Positions 47,226 through 57,554 of a stretch of DNA of 64,000 bases are shown piece by piece. The DNA is from Acidimicrobiia bacterium (lineage in GTDB: Bacteria > Actinomycetota > Acidimicrobiia > IMCC26256 > JAGNEX01). The translations under genes and the position numbers were made by a program. Where the stretch lies: contig JACJWE010000002.1 of NCBI GenBank assembly GCA_020637365.1, positions 806,001-870,000 on the forward strand, written 5' to 3'. A model generated the notes under the pieces. That model searched no databases, was not told the origin of the DNA, and saw only the letters and a program-made list of their open reading frames with translations. Position 1 is the stretch's first letter. Every line of letters starts with the position of its first letter.

Positions 47226-47819
47226 CCCCAGCGGTGGAACCCACATCAGCTAGCAAACGTCTTTCGCGTGATCTACAGGCTCGGGCTTATCAATCGGTAC
47301 GACATTGTTTGGGGCTATTCGGACTTAGCCGGTTTCGTTGGCACTCTTTTGGGTGCGTCCGGAAGTGCTACGGGTTGGTACCACTCGTTGCGATTGTGGT
47401 CGAGGGAAAAATGGCAACCGAGATCTGGTGGGCGACAAGCGAACCCCGATATTTCGTGGCTCCGCTACTGAGTTCGGTTCAGCGCGAAACCGAGGCTCTC
47501 GATGTTGCCCGCTCCAACTTGGCAGAGACGGTCTTTCCAGACCCCAATGAGTTGTCCATGCTGCTCGAGAACGCCCCCGTACGGTGCGGCCGATGCCTGG
47601 CAACAGCACCTGAATGCCATGGCGCGCCTGCACGCATCCACCCCTCGATCAGGCGACGTGGCGACCCAATTACAGGACTTCCAGACGCGGGTTGGGACGG
47701 CAATTAAACTGTTCGAACATCTGAAGACTGAGGGCATCGTACTTAGCGGGCAGTACCCCACTGCGCTAGCGACACTCCGGGAGTCGATTGATACTTTTGC
47801 TGAACTGGAGAACCTGTAG
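47226..47819 (+). pseudogene. Hypothetical protein, two frameshifts
   Basis: Three frames in order read YPQRWNPHQLANVFRVIYRL with GLINRYDIVWGYSDLAGFVG, then KMATEIWWATSEPRYFVAPL and LSSVQRETEALDVARSNLAE, then DAWQQHLNAMARLHASTPRS with LQDFQTRVGTAIKLFEHLKT up to a stop at 47819. The second part may be a gene of its own from ATG 47411 (preceded by CGAGGGAAAA). No family recognised. Breaks lie near 47370 and 47575. Confidence 0.45.
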
Positions 47820-47827
47820 GCGGTCCC

Positions 47828-48484
47828 TCAGAGTAGTGATCGAATGGCCAGTTCAGAGACCCAAAGCTCGGCGCTCAGAGTTGTCGGCGTCGACGCTGGC
47901 GCCGTAGTGGTCTCGATCCCTCGTTGACCCAGCACCATCATGCCGATTCGGTTGCGATCCAACATCTTCCTTGGCACCCGGTGATGCGTTGTCGCTGGCA
48001 TCAATAATGCGGCAGAATTGGCGGCCCAGCGTGCCCTTCGGAGCTGACAGAGCCCCGTACGCCAGTCTGCGATTTTCGCCTCTATGAGCAGAGAACGCGA
48101 GACGAGCCGAGGGAGGAAACGAAGTCGTCCTGAATCGGTTATCCAACCGATTTCGGAAAGGGTCCGGTGGAGTCTGCGTTCGTGGCTGATCGAGTAGCCG
48201 CTTCGGCGGCCCGCAGCTGTGGCCTCTAGAACCCCCGCGTGGGCCAACGTTGGCAACCGCAATCCATACTCTGCGCGGCGAAGAAGGCCCGACTTTGACG
48301 CCACCACTAAAAGGCCGTCGGGGCGCCCGGTCCCAAGCTCGACCTCGCTGAGGTGCATCAGCGAGCGACCTCTGCCAGGCGGGAGCAGACTTGGTGCCCA
48401 TCTCTCCAAGGCGGACGTAAGCGCGAGTTCGGCAATGGGGACGCCCACGACGTTTGTCGACCGACTCTGCTCCAAGAGTGCCAT
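47828..48484 (-). CDS. Hypothetical protein with PD-(D/E)XK-like segment
   Basis: 218 aa. The N-terminus MALLEQSRSTNVVGVPIAEL is followed by helix-rich sequence with RRLHRTLSEIGWITDSGRLR, possibly a winged helix, and then VSRSLLIEAKIADWRTGLCQ with LRRARWAANSAALLMP: E-A-K after a hydrophobic strand and a following Q-x-x-R-A-R helix resemble PD-(D/E)XK nuclease folds that bind DNA. The C-terminus reads NRIGMMVLGQRGIETTTA. Frame intact. Function unknown. Confidence 0.55.
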   Translation of the reverse strand: MALLEQSRSTNVVGVPIAELALTSALERWAPSLLPPGRGRSLMHLSEVELGTGRPDGLLVVASKSGLLRRAEYGLRLPTLAHAGVLEATAAGRRSGYSISHERRLHRTLSEIGWITDSGRLRFLPRLVSRSLLIEAKIADWRTGLCQLRRARWAANSAALLMPATTHHRVPRKMLDRNRIGMMVLGQRGIETTTAPASTPTTLSAELWVSELAIRSLL

Positions 48485-48833
48485 TGTTCCGACCGATATC
48501 GGGTTGCGTCAGGCCGTTCCGACCCGTCGCGCCTGTGAAGCGCGCGGCCGCGACGGTCGAAGAAGGACGGCCCAGCCACCTACTTCATTCGCCGTCAGTC
48601 GACGATGGACACCCTGAGGTCGCCGGCTTGGGGTCGCGCTGCTGAAACCCCCGCCGCTGCGCAGCACTAGGGCTTGGGTTTCCATCCAGGGCCGGAACCT
48701 CTTTCATCGAGGGCGGCTGAGCCCTTGGACTTTGAACCGACACCAGGCTTTCTGAGCTGCTGTCCGTGTGCCCGGCGGGGTGCGCGCTTTGGAAGGCGCC
48801 TCGATCTCGGGATCGCCGATGTATGCTTCACGT
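48485..48833. other. Spacer without recognised gene
   Basis: No supported gene in about 350 bp. The right end (48780-48833) is the upstream region of the vapBC pair, with ATGTATGCTTCACGT just before the chosen start. No terminator was identified. Confidence 0.4.
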
Positions 48834-49088
48834 ATGTCTGACGCGATACGAGAACGGCCAAAGCGCAAGTCCATGTTTTTGAGCCCTGAAGCGCAACGAA
48901 ACCTCGCGACGACTTCGGCCCGGCGTTCCACCGAGCGGGAAGCAATGGAAGAAGCGCTGGAGCTCTTGGCAGAGCGCGACGCTCAGCGGGACGCGATGGA
49001 CGCGTTCGTCGAGTGGGCCATCGCTGAATGGGGGGAGCCGTCCGGCCAAGATCGCGCCGCTGCGCAGATGATCTGGGACGCTCGGTGA
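48834..49088 (+). CDS. VapB-type antitoxin (intact)
   Basis: ATG 48834 (an upstream in-frame ATG at 48822 is possible). 84 aa: MSDAIRERPKRKSMFLSPEA then QRNLATTSARRSTEREAMEE, ALELLAERDAQRDAMDAFVE and WAIAEWGEPSGQDRAAAQMI. The basic start with one strand and helix is ribbon-helix-helix-like and the acidic helix would bind the toxin. Overlaps the next gene by GTGA. Confidence 0.75.
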   Translation: MSDAIRERPKRKSMFLSPEAQRNLATTSARRSTEREAMEEALELLAERDAQRDAMDAFVEWAIAEWGEPSGQDRAAAQMIWDAR

Positions 49089-49441
49089 TCTTCGATGCGG
49101 GAGTGTTCTTGGCTCTGGAGGATCCAACGCGACGAAGGGTGATCGTCGCGCTTGTCGAGCTGATGCGCCGCGAAGGGGTGGCACCGGTGACAAACGACGC
49201 TGTGCTGGCCCAGGTCTGGCGCGAGCCCGCGCGGCAGGTGCCATTGACGAAACTGCTCAAGATGATGACCGTCTACCGCTTTGGTGACCCGCGAGCGATT
49301 GGCATTCGTTGCGCAAAGGCAGGGACGAGCGACGTCGTCGATGCCAGTCTGGCCGTCCTCGCCGACCAACTCGGCCTGTCGGTATTGACCTCGGATGCGG
49401 ACGACTTTGTCCGGCTGAACGCACCTCATCAAACGTTCTAG
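49085..49441 (+). CDS. VapC-family PIN toxin (intact)
   Basis: GTG at 49085 within the antitoxin stop. 118 aa: VIFDAGVFLALEDPTRRRVI (first Asp), PVTNDAVLAQVWREPARQV, and SDVVDASLAVLADQLGLSVL then TSDADDFVRL (last acidic residues). All PIN motifs are present and the frame is open. Together with the preceding gene it forms a complete VapBC pair. Confidence 0.88.
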   Translation: MIFDAGVFLALEDPTRRRVIVALVELMRREGVAPVTNDAVLAQVWREPARQVPLTKLLKMMTVYRFGDPRAIGIRCAKAGTSDVVDASLAVLADQLGLSVLTSDADDFVRLNAPHQTF

Positions 49442-49741
49442 AGACTCTTTTTGCGGCGGGGCTGGTTTCCATCTATTGCGAGTGGCGCACCTGTCGACTC
49501 GCGTTCTGGGCACTCCTCTAGCCGGCCTCCGATCGTCGGGCTGGGGCCATCGCACGGGAAGCAAACGTCTCCTGAGACGATCACGGCACACGGGAGGTAA
49601 TGGGGAAACTTGCGCCGCGTCAACGCTGGACGGCCCTACCGAGTAGATGATTGCGGCTCCGCTGCAACGTTGCCCTGCGGTCGGTACGATCGACGGCACG
49701 CTTCGACTGAAGCCAAGGGTTTTGAGGAGGTCGTGACCGGT

Positions 49742-52031
49742 ATGGAGACGCGGACCGATGATCATTTGCTGGCGAACGAGCGAGCAGTCGAGAACGTTCG
49801 ACTTGACCACTCACCTGCTGTACGCCAACGGGTGGAGGTCGCACGGGCTGGCGATGCGCAGGGTGACCACGCACCGGCCGGATTGATAGGGCCCGAGAGC
49901 GAGGCGGGGCGTCGCTGTGATGCGGCGTTCTTCGCTGAGTATTCGATCGACTCGCTCGCTCGCCGTTCCGACGCGTGGCTGAGCGCGCAGGGGCGTCAGA
50001 CCCAGCCGATGTACCGGCCGGCGGACGGCACCCACTATCAGCCGATCTCCTGGGACGAGGCGTTCGCCGTACTCGCCCGCCACCTTCGGGCAACGACCCC
50101 AGAGCGGACCGCGTTCTATACCTCGAATCGCACCTCGAACGAGGCGTCCTTTCTGTACCACCTGTTCGTGCGCGAGTACGGCACGAACAACCTGCCTGAC
50201 TGCACCAACATGTGCCACGAGTCGTCCGGGCAGGCGCTTCACGAAACGATCGGCATCGACAAGGGCACCGTCCCGTTGGAGGAGTTCGATGCAGCGCAAG
50301 TGATCCTCGTGATCGGGCAGAACCCGGGGCTCAACAACCCTCAGCTGGCGGCCGCGCTCCAACAAGCCAAAGCCGCCGGTGCATCGATCGTTGCGATCAA
50401 CCCGCTCCCACCGGCCGGCCGCTGGCAACTGATGAGCGCCCCCCGGGCAGCGAGACCCGACGGCGTCGTCGGGGAGCCAAAGAGCCTCGCCGATCGGTTC
50501 TTGCAGATTCGCGTCGGAGGCGACCTCGCCCTCTTTCAGCTGATCAACGCTGGTCTCATCGAACGAGGCGCCGTCGACACCGCGTTCGTCGACAAGTTCT
50601 GCAGCGGGTACGAGTCGCTGCACGATGCTCTTGACGGTGTCGACCGCTCCACCCTGCTCGAAGCGACCGGGCTGACCGCGGACGAAGTCGACTCGCTCAC
50701 CGATCTGCTCGCCGACTCCGATCGGATCGTGGCGTGCTGGGCGATGGGGCTCACCCAGCAGCGTGATGCCGTCGCCGCAATCCGAGAGGTGGTCAACACG
50801 CTGCTGTTGCGAGGGTCCTTCGGAACGACAGGCGCGGGCATCGGGCCGGTGCGCGGCCACTCACACGTCCACGGCGGCCGCACACCCGGCCTCTATGACC
50901 AGGTCGACCAGACGTTCTTCGACGCCCTCGACGCCGAGTTTGGTCTCTCGGTTCCACGCCGTCCGGGCTATGACACGGTGAGCTCGATCGCAGCGATGCG
51001 TCGGCGAGACATCGACGTGTTCATGGCGATGGGCGGTAACTTTGCTGGGCTGCCCCGACACCGACGCCACGGCGGACGGGTTGGCTTCGTGCCGGCTCAC
51101 CGTGCAGGTGTCTACCAAGCTGAACCGTTCGCATGCGATGTGCGGGCGAGAGGCGCTCATCCTGCCGGCGCTCAGCCAGGCCGAGATCGACCGAACCGGC
51201 GGAACCAAACAGTTTGTGACCGCTGAAGACACGACGGGTGAAGTGCACGCCCGGCAGGGCAGGGCCCAGCCGATCTCGCCCCAGCTCATGAGCGAAGTGG
51301 CGATCGTCTGCGGCCTTGCCCAGGCTGTCCGCCCTCGATCTCCCGTCCCGTGGGCAAGCTTCGCCACCGACTACGCCCTCATCCGGCAACGCATCGAACG
51401 GGTGCTGCCCGCGTTTGCCGCGTTCGAACGTCGCGTCGCTGACGGCGGCCGCTTCCGCTTGCCCAATCCGCCTCGGGACGCCCGTTCGTTTCCCACGACG
51501 AACGGTCGTGCCCGGCTCACCGTCAACCGGCGTGAGCCGATCGACATCCCCGAAGGACGGTTGCTGCTGCAGACCCTCCGTTCGCGAGGTCAGTTCAACA
51601 CCGTCATCCACGGTGGCGAGTCGTGTCGAGACGCTGACGAGCAGAGGGCAGCCCTGCTCACCACCGATGCGATCGCTCAAGCGGAGGCCGGCCGGGACCG
51701 TGCGGGTGAACCCGATCGGGATGATCGGCGCGTCGTGTTCGTCCATCCTGACGACATCGCCGAACTCGGGTTTGTCGACGGCGCGTCCGTCGATCTGGTG
51801 AGTGAGTGGAGCGACGGCGACCGGCGAGCAGAGCGGTTTCGAATCGTGGTGTATCCGCTGGCTCGGCGAACGGCCGCGGCCTACTTCCCGGAGGCGAACG
51901 TTTTGGTGCCTCTGGGATCCGTCGCCGAGGGCAGCAATACGCCGACGTCGAAGGGCATCATCATCCGCCTCGAGCCGACGGGCGGTGCAATGAACGCGGC
52001 GAGCGGATCAGCAAGCACCGGGCGGCGGTAG
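49742..52031 (+). pseudogene. FdhF/YdeP-type molybdopterin oxidoreductase, one frameshift
   Basis: The ATG at 49742 follows GAGGAGG. Reads RRSDAWLSAQGRQTQPMYRP, HYQPISWDEAFAVLARHLRA, FYTSNRTSNEASFLYHLFVR, NLPDCTNMCHESSGQALHET, FDAAQVILVIGQNPGLNNPQ and GAGIGPVRGHSHVHGGRTPG, then at about 51049 one G is missing (reads GCTGGGCTGCC) and the frame changes to DTDATADGLASCRLTVQVST, GRARLTVNRREPIDIPEGRL, GQFNTVIHGGESCRDAD and HPDDIAELGFVDGASVDLVS. This is the YdeP-like family with molybdopterin domains II-IV; the total of about 763 codons is full length. No N-terminal Fe-S Cys cluster is evident. It is upstream of formate dehydrogenase in the same direction. Confidence 0.82.
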
Positions 52032-52035
52032 AGGA

Positions 52036-55000
52036 ATGAAAGTGCCCCGAAAATTCCGCATACCGCTGTTTGAACAACTCCGCCACCGTGACGCGCAGGG
52101 TCTCGGTCAGACCGCCATGTCCAGCCGGTCGCTCGGCCTGCACGCTCGCACCGACCACGATGACGCCGTGGTCGACAGCGTGTGCCCGTACTGCGCCGTC
52201 GGATGCGCGCAAAAGGTGCACGTGCGCGCCGGCAAGGTCAGCCACATCGAAGGCAATCCAGATTCGCCGATCTCACGAGGACACCTCTGCCCCAAAGGCG
52301 CCGCCAGCATGCAGCTGGTGACGGGCACCCACCGCATCGACCAGGTCTGGTACCGGCCGCCGCACGGCACCGAATGGGAAACCCTGGACCTGGACACCGC
52401 CATGGACATGATCGCCCAGCGGGTCAAACGGGTCCGCGACGAAACGTGGCAACATGACGACGAACACGGGCACCCGCTGCGTCGCACGTTGGGGATGGGC
52501 TTCATGGGCGGCTCAACCCTCGATAACGAAGAGTGCTATCTGCTGGCCAAACTGTTCGGCATCCTTGGCGTCCCTCAGATCGAGAACCAAGGCCGGATCT
52601 GTCACAGCGCTACGGTTCCGGGCCTCGGCACGTCCTTCGGACGTGGCGGCTGCACGTCGTTTCTGCAAGATCTGCCGAACAGCGACTGCGTGCTGGTCAT
52701 TGGCTCGAACATGGCTGAGGCGCACCCCGTCGGGTTCCAATGGGTGATCGAAGCCAAAGAAGCCGGCGCGAGTGTGATCCACGTCGACCCTCGCTTCTCG
52801 CGCACCAGCGCCCACGCCGACATGTTCGTGCCGATCCGCGTCGGTACCGACATCGCCTTCATCGGTGGGCTCATCAACTATGTGCTGACGAACGACCGGG
52901 TGTTCACCGAGTTCGTCCAGGCCTATACGAACGCCACCTATCTGGTGTCGCCCGACATCGTGCTACCCGACGACCTCGACGGCCTGTTCAGCGGTTGGGA
53001 CCCTGACCTGGGCGAATACGACACCACCTCCTGGCAGTACCAGCGAGAATCTGGCGAGTCCGGCGCGATCCGCACCGATCCGACGATGACCGACCCGATG
53101 TGCGTGCTGGCCCTCTTGAAACGGCACTACGCCCGGTACACACCCCAGATGGTCGCAGACGTCTGCGGTGTGCCGGTCGAACAGTTCAGGCGCGTCGCGG
53201 AAACATTCACCGAAGCCAGCGGCCGTGAGCGCACCTCCTATATCTGCTATTCGGTCGGTCTGACCATGCACACCAAAGGGGTGCAGAACATCCGCGCGCT
53301 CGGTGTGTTGCAACTGCTGTTGGGCAACATCGGTCGGCCCGGCGGTGGGATCTTGGCGGTCCGCGGACATGCCAACGTGCAGGGGGCGACCGACCTACCC
53401 ATTCTGTACGACCTGCTGCCCGGCTATCTGGCCCGTCCCAAAGCGGCCGACGTCGACCGGGCGCACTACCTCGAACGTGTGCGACCGACGACCGGCTGGT
53501 GGAGCGAATACGACGCCTATCTGGTGTCGATGTTGAAAGCCTGGTTTGGTGAGCACGCCACCGCGACGAACGATTTTGGGTTCGACCTGCTGCCCCGGAT
53601 CACCGGCGATCACTCGTTCATGACCCAGATCGCGGCGATGGCTGACGGCGCCATCCGGGGGTATTTCGTCGTCGGGGAGAACCCGGTCGTTTCTAGTGTG
53701 CACGGGGCGCTGCAACGGAGAGCCTTCCGCCAGCTGGACTGGTTGGTGGTGCGCGACCTGACGATGATCGATACCGCCGAGTTCTGGCGTAGCGGGTCGG
53801 AGTATCGGGACGGCCAGATCGCCCCCGAAGACGTCGCCACCGAGGTGTTCGTCCTGCCAGCCGCCGCTCATGTCGAAAAGGAAGGCAGTTTCACCAACAC
53901 GGGCCGGGTGCTGCAGTGGCGTGATCGTGCGGTTGACCCGCGCGGCGACTGCCGGTCTGACCTGTGGTTTGCCGATCAGATGATGCGCCGCGTCCGCGCC
54001 CTGTACGACGGTTCGGACGAGACGAAAGACCGGCCGATTCTGTGGGCGAATTGGAACTACCCGCACGACGAGCGAGGCGACCCGTCCGCTGAAGCGGTTC
54101 TGGCAGAGATCAACGGGACCGGCCCGGACGGCCAGCTTCTGTCATCGTTTCGCGAGTTGCGCAGCGACGGTTCCACCTCATCCGGCTCGTGGATTCACGT
54201 CGGTGTGTTCGCAGAGGGCACCAACCAGGCAGCGCGCCGAGTTCCGGCAGCCGAACAGAACTGGGTGGCGCCCGACTGGGGTTGGGCATGGCCAGCGAAC
54301 CGGCGCAACATGTACAACCGTGCGTCGGCCGACCCGCACGGACGTCCCTGGTCGGAACGCAAGGCGTACGTGTGGTGGGACGACGAGGAGGGAGCCTGGA
54401 CGGGTTACGACGTGCCCGACTTCATCGTCGACCGGCCACCCGACTACCGGCCCGAGGCGGGCGCGACGGGTCTGGATGCGATTTCGGGTGTCGACCCATT
54501 CTTCTTGCACCCCGACGGTAAAGGCTGGCTCTGGTCGGCGGGAGCGCTCCGCGACGGTCCACTGCCGACGCACTATGAGCCGATCGAAAGCGTCGCACCC
54601 AACGCGCTCTATCGCCAGCAATCCAACCCTGACCGCATCGAATGGGTGCGCGACGACAACCCGTATCACTGGGCCTATGACGATCCCAGGTACCCCTTCG
54701 TCGTCACGACCTATCGCCTCACCGAAACGTTCGGGTCGGGGTCGATGGCCAACCGAAACCTGCCGTGGCTCGGCGAACTGCAACCCGAAGTGTTCTGTGA
54801 GGTGTCGCCCCAACTGGCTGAGCTGCGCGGGCTGACGAACGGCGACTGGGTGGTGCTGTCGACGGCGCGCGCCGACGTCGAATTGAAAGTGCTGGTCACC
54901 AGGCGTCTCACCCCGCTGACCGTCACGGGGGGACGCACCGTGCACCAGATCGGTCTGCCCTATCAATGGGGGCCGGTCGGGCTGCTGGGAGGGGACAACG

Positions 55001-55449
55001 TCAACATGCTGTTCAATTTCAGCGGCGACCCCAACACCGCCATCGAAGAGTGCAAGGCGATCACCGCCGACATCCGCCCTGGGCGGCTCGACGACGAACG
55101 CAACGTCGTCGCCGATGGAGAACTTGTACCCGAACCGGTCGGTGCGGCGCCCAGTTGGGACGTGTTCGACGGCGCGCGGCGCCCGACCGACCAACACGGG
55201 ATGCGGGCAGCACGCAACCAGGTCGGAGCCATTCCGGGCGAACGGCATCAGGTCGACCGCCTTCAGGCTGGGTCCGATCAGGCCGGAGTCGTTCAGCGCG
55301 GATCCGGTGTCACTGCACGCGGTCACGAGGCGACCTCTGCAAGCGCAGCCAACCATTTGGCGAGTTCTCTGACCGATGATCCGGCAGCTGACGACCGGCG
55401 GACGCCACCCCAGCTCGGACGGCGCACGGCGGCGGAGGGCGAACAATGA
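52036..55449 (+). CDS. fdhA: Formate dehydrogenase, molybdopterin (alpha) subunit
   Basis: 1,137 aa. An N-terminal [4Fe-4S] motif SVCPYCAVGCAQKVHV with HLCPKG. The active-site residue is Cys: QIENQGRICHSATVPGLGTS aligns with the Sec-containing segment of FdnG/FdoG. Further motifs are GSNMAEAHPVGFQWVIEAKE, YICYSVGLTMHTKGVQNIRA and, at the C-terminus, TVHQIGLPYQWGPVGLLGGD. It oxidises formate to CO2 and passes electrons to the Fe-S subunit. The last ~130 residues (after about 1010) are extra, polar and low in complexity. The start could also be the Met at 52117. Overlaps fdhB by ATGA. Confidence 0.94.
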   Translation: MKVPRKFRIPLFEQLRHRDAQGLGQTAMSSRSLGLHARTDHDDAVVDSVCPYCAVGCAQKVHVRAGKVSHIEGNPDSPISRGHLCPKGAASMQLVTGTHRIDQVWYRPPHGTEWETLDLDTAMDMIAQRVKRVRDETWQHDDEHGHPLRRTLGMGFMGGSTLDNEECYLLAKLFGILGVPQIENQGRICHSATVPGLGTSFGRGGCTSFLQDLPNSDCVLVIGSNMAEAHPVGFQWVIEAKEAGASVIHVDPRFSRTSAHADMFVPIRVGTDIAFIGGLINYVLTNDRVFTEFVQAYTNATYLVSPDIVLPDDLDGLFSGWDPDLGEYDTTSWQYQRESGESGAIRTDPTMTDPMCVLALLKRHYARYTPQMVADVCGVPVEQFRRVAETFTEASGRERTSYICYSVGLTMHTKGVQNIRALGVLQLLLGNIGRPGGGILAVRGHANVQGATDLPILYDLLPGYLARPKAADVDRAHYLERVRPTTGWWSEYDAYLVSMLKAWFGEHATATNDFGFDLLPRITGDHSFMTQIAAMADGAIRGYFVVGENPVVSSVHGALQRRAFRQLDWLVVRDLTMIDTAEFWRSGSEYRDGQIAPEDVATEVFVLPAAAHVEKEGSFTNTGRVLQWRDRAVDPRGDCRSDLWFADQMMRRVRALYDGSDETKDRPILWANWNYPHDERGDPSAEAVLAEINGTGPDGQLLSSFRELRSDGSTSSGSWIHVGVFAEGTNQAARRVPAAEQNWVAPDWGWAWPANRRNMYNRASADPHGRPWSERKAYVWWDDEEGAWTGYDVPDFIVDRPPDYRPEAGATGLDAISGVDPFFLHPDGKGWLWSAGALRDGPLPTHYEPIESVAPNALYRQQSNPDRIEWVRDDNPYHWAYDDPRYPFVVTTYRLTETFGSGSMANRNLPWLGELQPEVFCEVSPQLAELRGLTNGDWVVLSTARADVELKVLVTRRLTPLTVTGGRTVHQIGLPYQWGPVGLLGGDNVNMLFNFSGDPNTAIEECKAITADIRPGRLDDERNVVADGELVPEPVGAAPSWDVFDGARRPTDQHGMRAARNQVGAIPGERHQVDRLQAGSDQAGVVQRGSGVTARGHEATSASAANHLASSLTDDPAADDRRTPPQLGRRTAAEGEQ

Positions 55450-56336
55450 GTGGACAGCACGCTGAGGAACGCGGCGGACGTGGCGGCTCCGGATCCGCTG
55501 TGACGACTACCACAGAGCTGCCACACCTGGACATCGTCCCAGGCGAGAACTATGGCTTCTTCGTCGACACCTCGGTCTGCATCGGCTGCAAAGCGTGCGA
55601 GGTGGCATGCAAAGAATGGAATCAGCTGCCCGACGACGGGTTCTCGCTCAGCGGGCGCTCCTTTGACAACACGCTGTCGCTCTCGTCGACGACGTGGCGT
55701 CATGTGGAGTTCATCGAACGGTCCGAGCCGTTGGGGCGTCAAGAAGTTGGTTTTGACGACCCGTTTTCGTGGCTGTTTCATGCTGACTCGTGCAAACACT
55801 GCGCCGTCTCGGGCTGTTTGGACAACTGTCCGACGGGGGCGCTGGTACGCACCGAGTTTGGCAGCGTCATGGTGCAGCACGACGTGTGCAACGGGTGCGG
55901 CACGTGTGTCGTGTCATGTCCATTCGGCGTGATCGACCGGCACGAAGTTGACGGTCGCGCCTGGAAGTGCACCATGTGTTACGACCGCTTGCAGAGCAAC
56001 ATGATCCCCGCGTGCGCTCAGACCTGCCCGACGCAATCCATCCGGTTTGGCCGTTTGGACGATCTGCGCGAACAGGCCGACCGCCGCCTGACCGCCCTTC
56101 ATGAGCGCGGCGTCACCAGTGCCCGGCTGTATGGAGCGGACCCGGACGCGCAACCGGGCACCCAAGGTCTGCACGCATTCTCGCTGTTGTTGGGCGAACC
56201 TGAGGAGTACCACCTGCCACCTGACCCGGTCGCTCCGGTGCGAACGGTGATGGACGGCTGGAAAGCGATGGGACGTGCGATGGCCGTTGCGGCTGCGGGC
56301 GCGTTGATCGCCGGACTCGCGGGAAGGCGGTCGTGA
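55446..56336 (+). CDS. fdhB: Formate dehydrogenase Fe-S (beta) subunit
   Basis: 296 aa with four ferredoxin-type Cys clusters: CIGCKACEVACKEWNQLP, CKHCAVSGCLDNCPTGAL, CNGCGTCVVSCPFGVID and CTMCYDRLQSNMIPACAQ with TCPTQSIRFG. A C-terminal hydrophobic stretch MGRAMAVAAAGALIAGLAGR may be a single membrane anchor. It carries electrons from the alpha subunit to the membrane subunit. Overlaps both neighbours by ATGA/GTGATG. Confidence 0.95.
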   Translation: MSGQHAEERGGRGGSGSAVTTTTELPHLDIVPGENYGFFVDTSVCIGCKACEVACKEWNQLPDDGFSLSGRSFDNTLSLSSTTWRHVEFIERSEPLGRQEVGFDDPFSWLFHADSCKHCAVSGCLDNCPTGALVRTEFGSVMVQHDVCNGCGTCVVSCPFGVIDRHEVDGRAWKCTMCYDRLQSNMIPACAQTCPTQSIRFGRLDDLREQADRRLTALHERGVTSARLYGADPDAQPGTQGLHAFSLLLGEPEEYHLPPDPVAPVRTVMDGWKAMGRAMAVAAAGALIAGLAGRRS

Positions 56337-57538
56337 TGCGCGGCGAGGACCGGCAGTTCTTTCCGTATGACGGACGCAACCTCAACCCCGAGTTGGCGGA
56401 TCTGTCCGGCGAAGCTGTCGGGCTGCGGATCGATCCGGACGCGCACCTCAAGGACGCACCGCCGGGTGCACGGCCGACGCCAGACCCCAAGGGTGCGGAC
56501 CCCAAGACACGAGACCAGAAGACCGTCGCGCATATGGCGGTCGCGCCGACGGCGGTCCTAAAGGCGCCCCGGTGGGAGTGGCAAGTGCCGGCCTACCTGG
56601 CGCTCGGCGGCATCGGCGGGATGTCGGCAACCCTCGCTTTGACGGTGCGGCTCACGAACGGTGATGACGCGCTGCCACTCGAGCGCGCCGCGCATGTGAT
56701 CTCGGGCGTGGCGACCGCCGCCGGTGCCGGGCTGCTCGTCTTGGATCTTGGTCGACCGTCCCGCTTCTACAACATGCTGCGAGTGTTCCGTCCGTCGTCG
56801 CCGATGAATGTGGGCGCGTGGGTGCTCGCCGCCAGTCGGGCGCGACGTGGGTGTCGATCGTGGCGGACGCCGCACCTGCGGTGGTGCCATCGCGGGCTGG
56901 ATTTGGCGGGCCGAGTGGGCCTGGCGTCGGGCGTGGTGTCGGGTCTGTTGGGTTTGCCGCTTGCTGGGTACACCGGCGTGCTGTTGGGTTCGACCGCGAA
57001 CCCGGCGTGGCATGAGGTACGTCGGGAACTGCCGGGGCTGTTCCTGGCATCTGCAACGTCGGCGGGGAGCGGTATGGTGACGTTGGCTCCGCGTGTTGGT
57101 CGTCTGCGTCGCAGTGCCGAGGTGTTCGGCATCTTGGGGCGTGCCGCCGACCTGTTGATGGCCCGGCGGGTCAAGACTCGCTTGGCTCCCTATCCGGCCA
57201 CGACAGCATCGTGGGAGCACGGCGAAGCCGGTCGCCTCGACCGGATGGCCAACGCTGGTACGGCCGCTGCTCTGGGACTCGGCGTCGTGGGGCTTCGGTA
57301 CCGCTGGGCGCGGTTGCTCGCCGCAGTCCTGGCTGTGCTCGCGTCGTTCGCGCAACGCTTCGCCGTTTTCGAGGCCGGGAAGGCGGCCGCGGCTGACCCG
57401 AACACCGTCTATGAAACCCAAACCCGCCGTCCCCAAACAGCGCAGCTGCACGCCGATGGCACCGATCGGACCCGTGCCGATGGCACCGATCGGCCCCGTG
57501 TCGAAGCAACGGAACGGGACGGGACAGCATCGATCTGA
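56333..57538 (+). CDS. nrfD: NrfD/PsrC-type membrane subunit of the formate dehydrogenase
   Basis: 401 aa. A hydrophilic N-terminus of about 80 residues includes RQFFPYDGRNLNPELADLSG, then membrane helices VPAYLALGGIGGMSATLALT, GVATAAGAGLLVLDLGRPSR with FYNMLRVFRPSSPMNVGAWV, GLASGVVSGLLGLPLAGYTG, SATSAGSGMVTLAP and LLAAVLAVLASFAQR. The L-D-L-G-R-P-x-R-F-x-N-M-L motif is the NrfD hallmark for quinone reduction. Residues ~165-192 are hydrophilic, but the next frame reads SGATWVSIVADAAPAVVPS, so two compensating indels (near 56838 and 56910) may have shifted one helix. No heme ligands are expected. Confidence 0.85.
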   Translation: MMRGEDRQFFPYDGRNLNPELADLSGEAVGLRIDPDAHLKDAPPGARPTPDPKGADPKTRDQKTVAHMAVAPTAVLKAPRWEWQVPAYLALGGIGGMSATLALTVRLTNGDDALPLERAAHVISGVATAAGAGLLVLDLGRPSRFYNMLRVFRPSSPMNVGAWVLAASRARRGCRSWRTPHLRWCHRGLDLAGRVGLASGVVSGLLGLPLAGYTGVLLGSTANPAWHEVRRELPGLFLASATSAGSGMVTLAPRVGRLRRSAEVFGILGRAADLLMARRVKTRLAPYPATTASWEHGEAGRLDRMANAGTAAALGLGVVGLRYRWARLLAAVLAVLASFAQRFAVFEAGKAAAADPNTVYETQTRRPQTAQLHADGTDRTRADGTDRPRVEATERDGTASI

Positions 57539-57554
57539 GTGGTACGCTGCCCAT

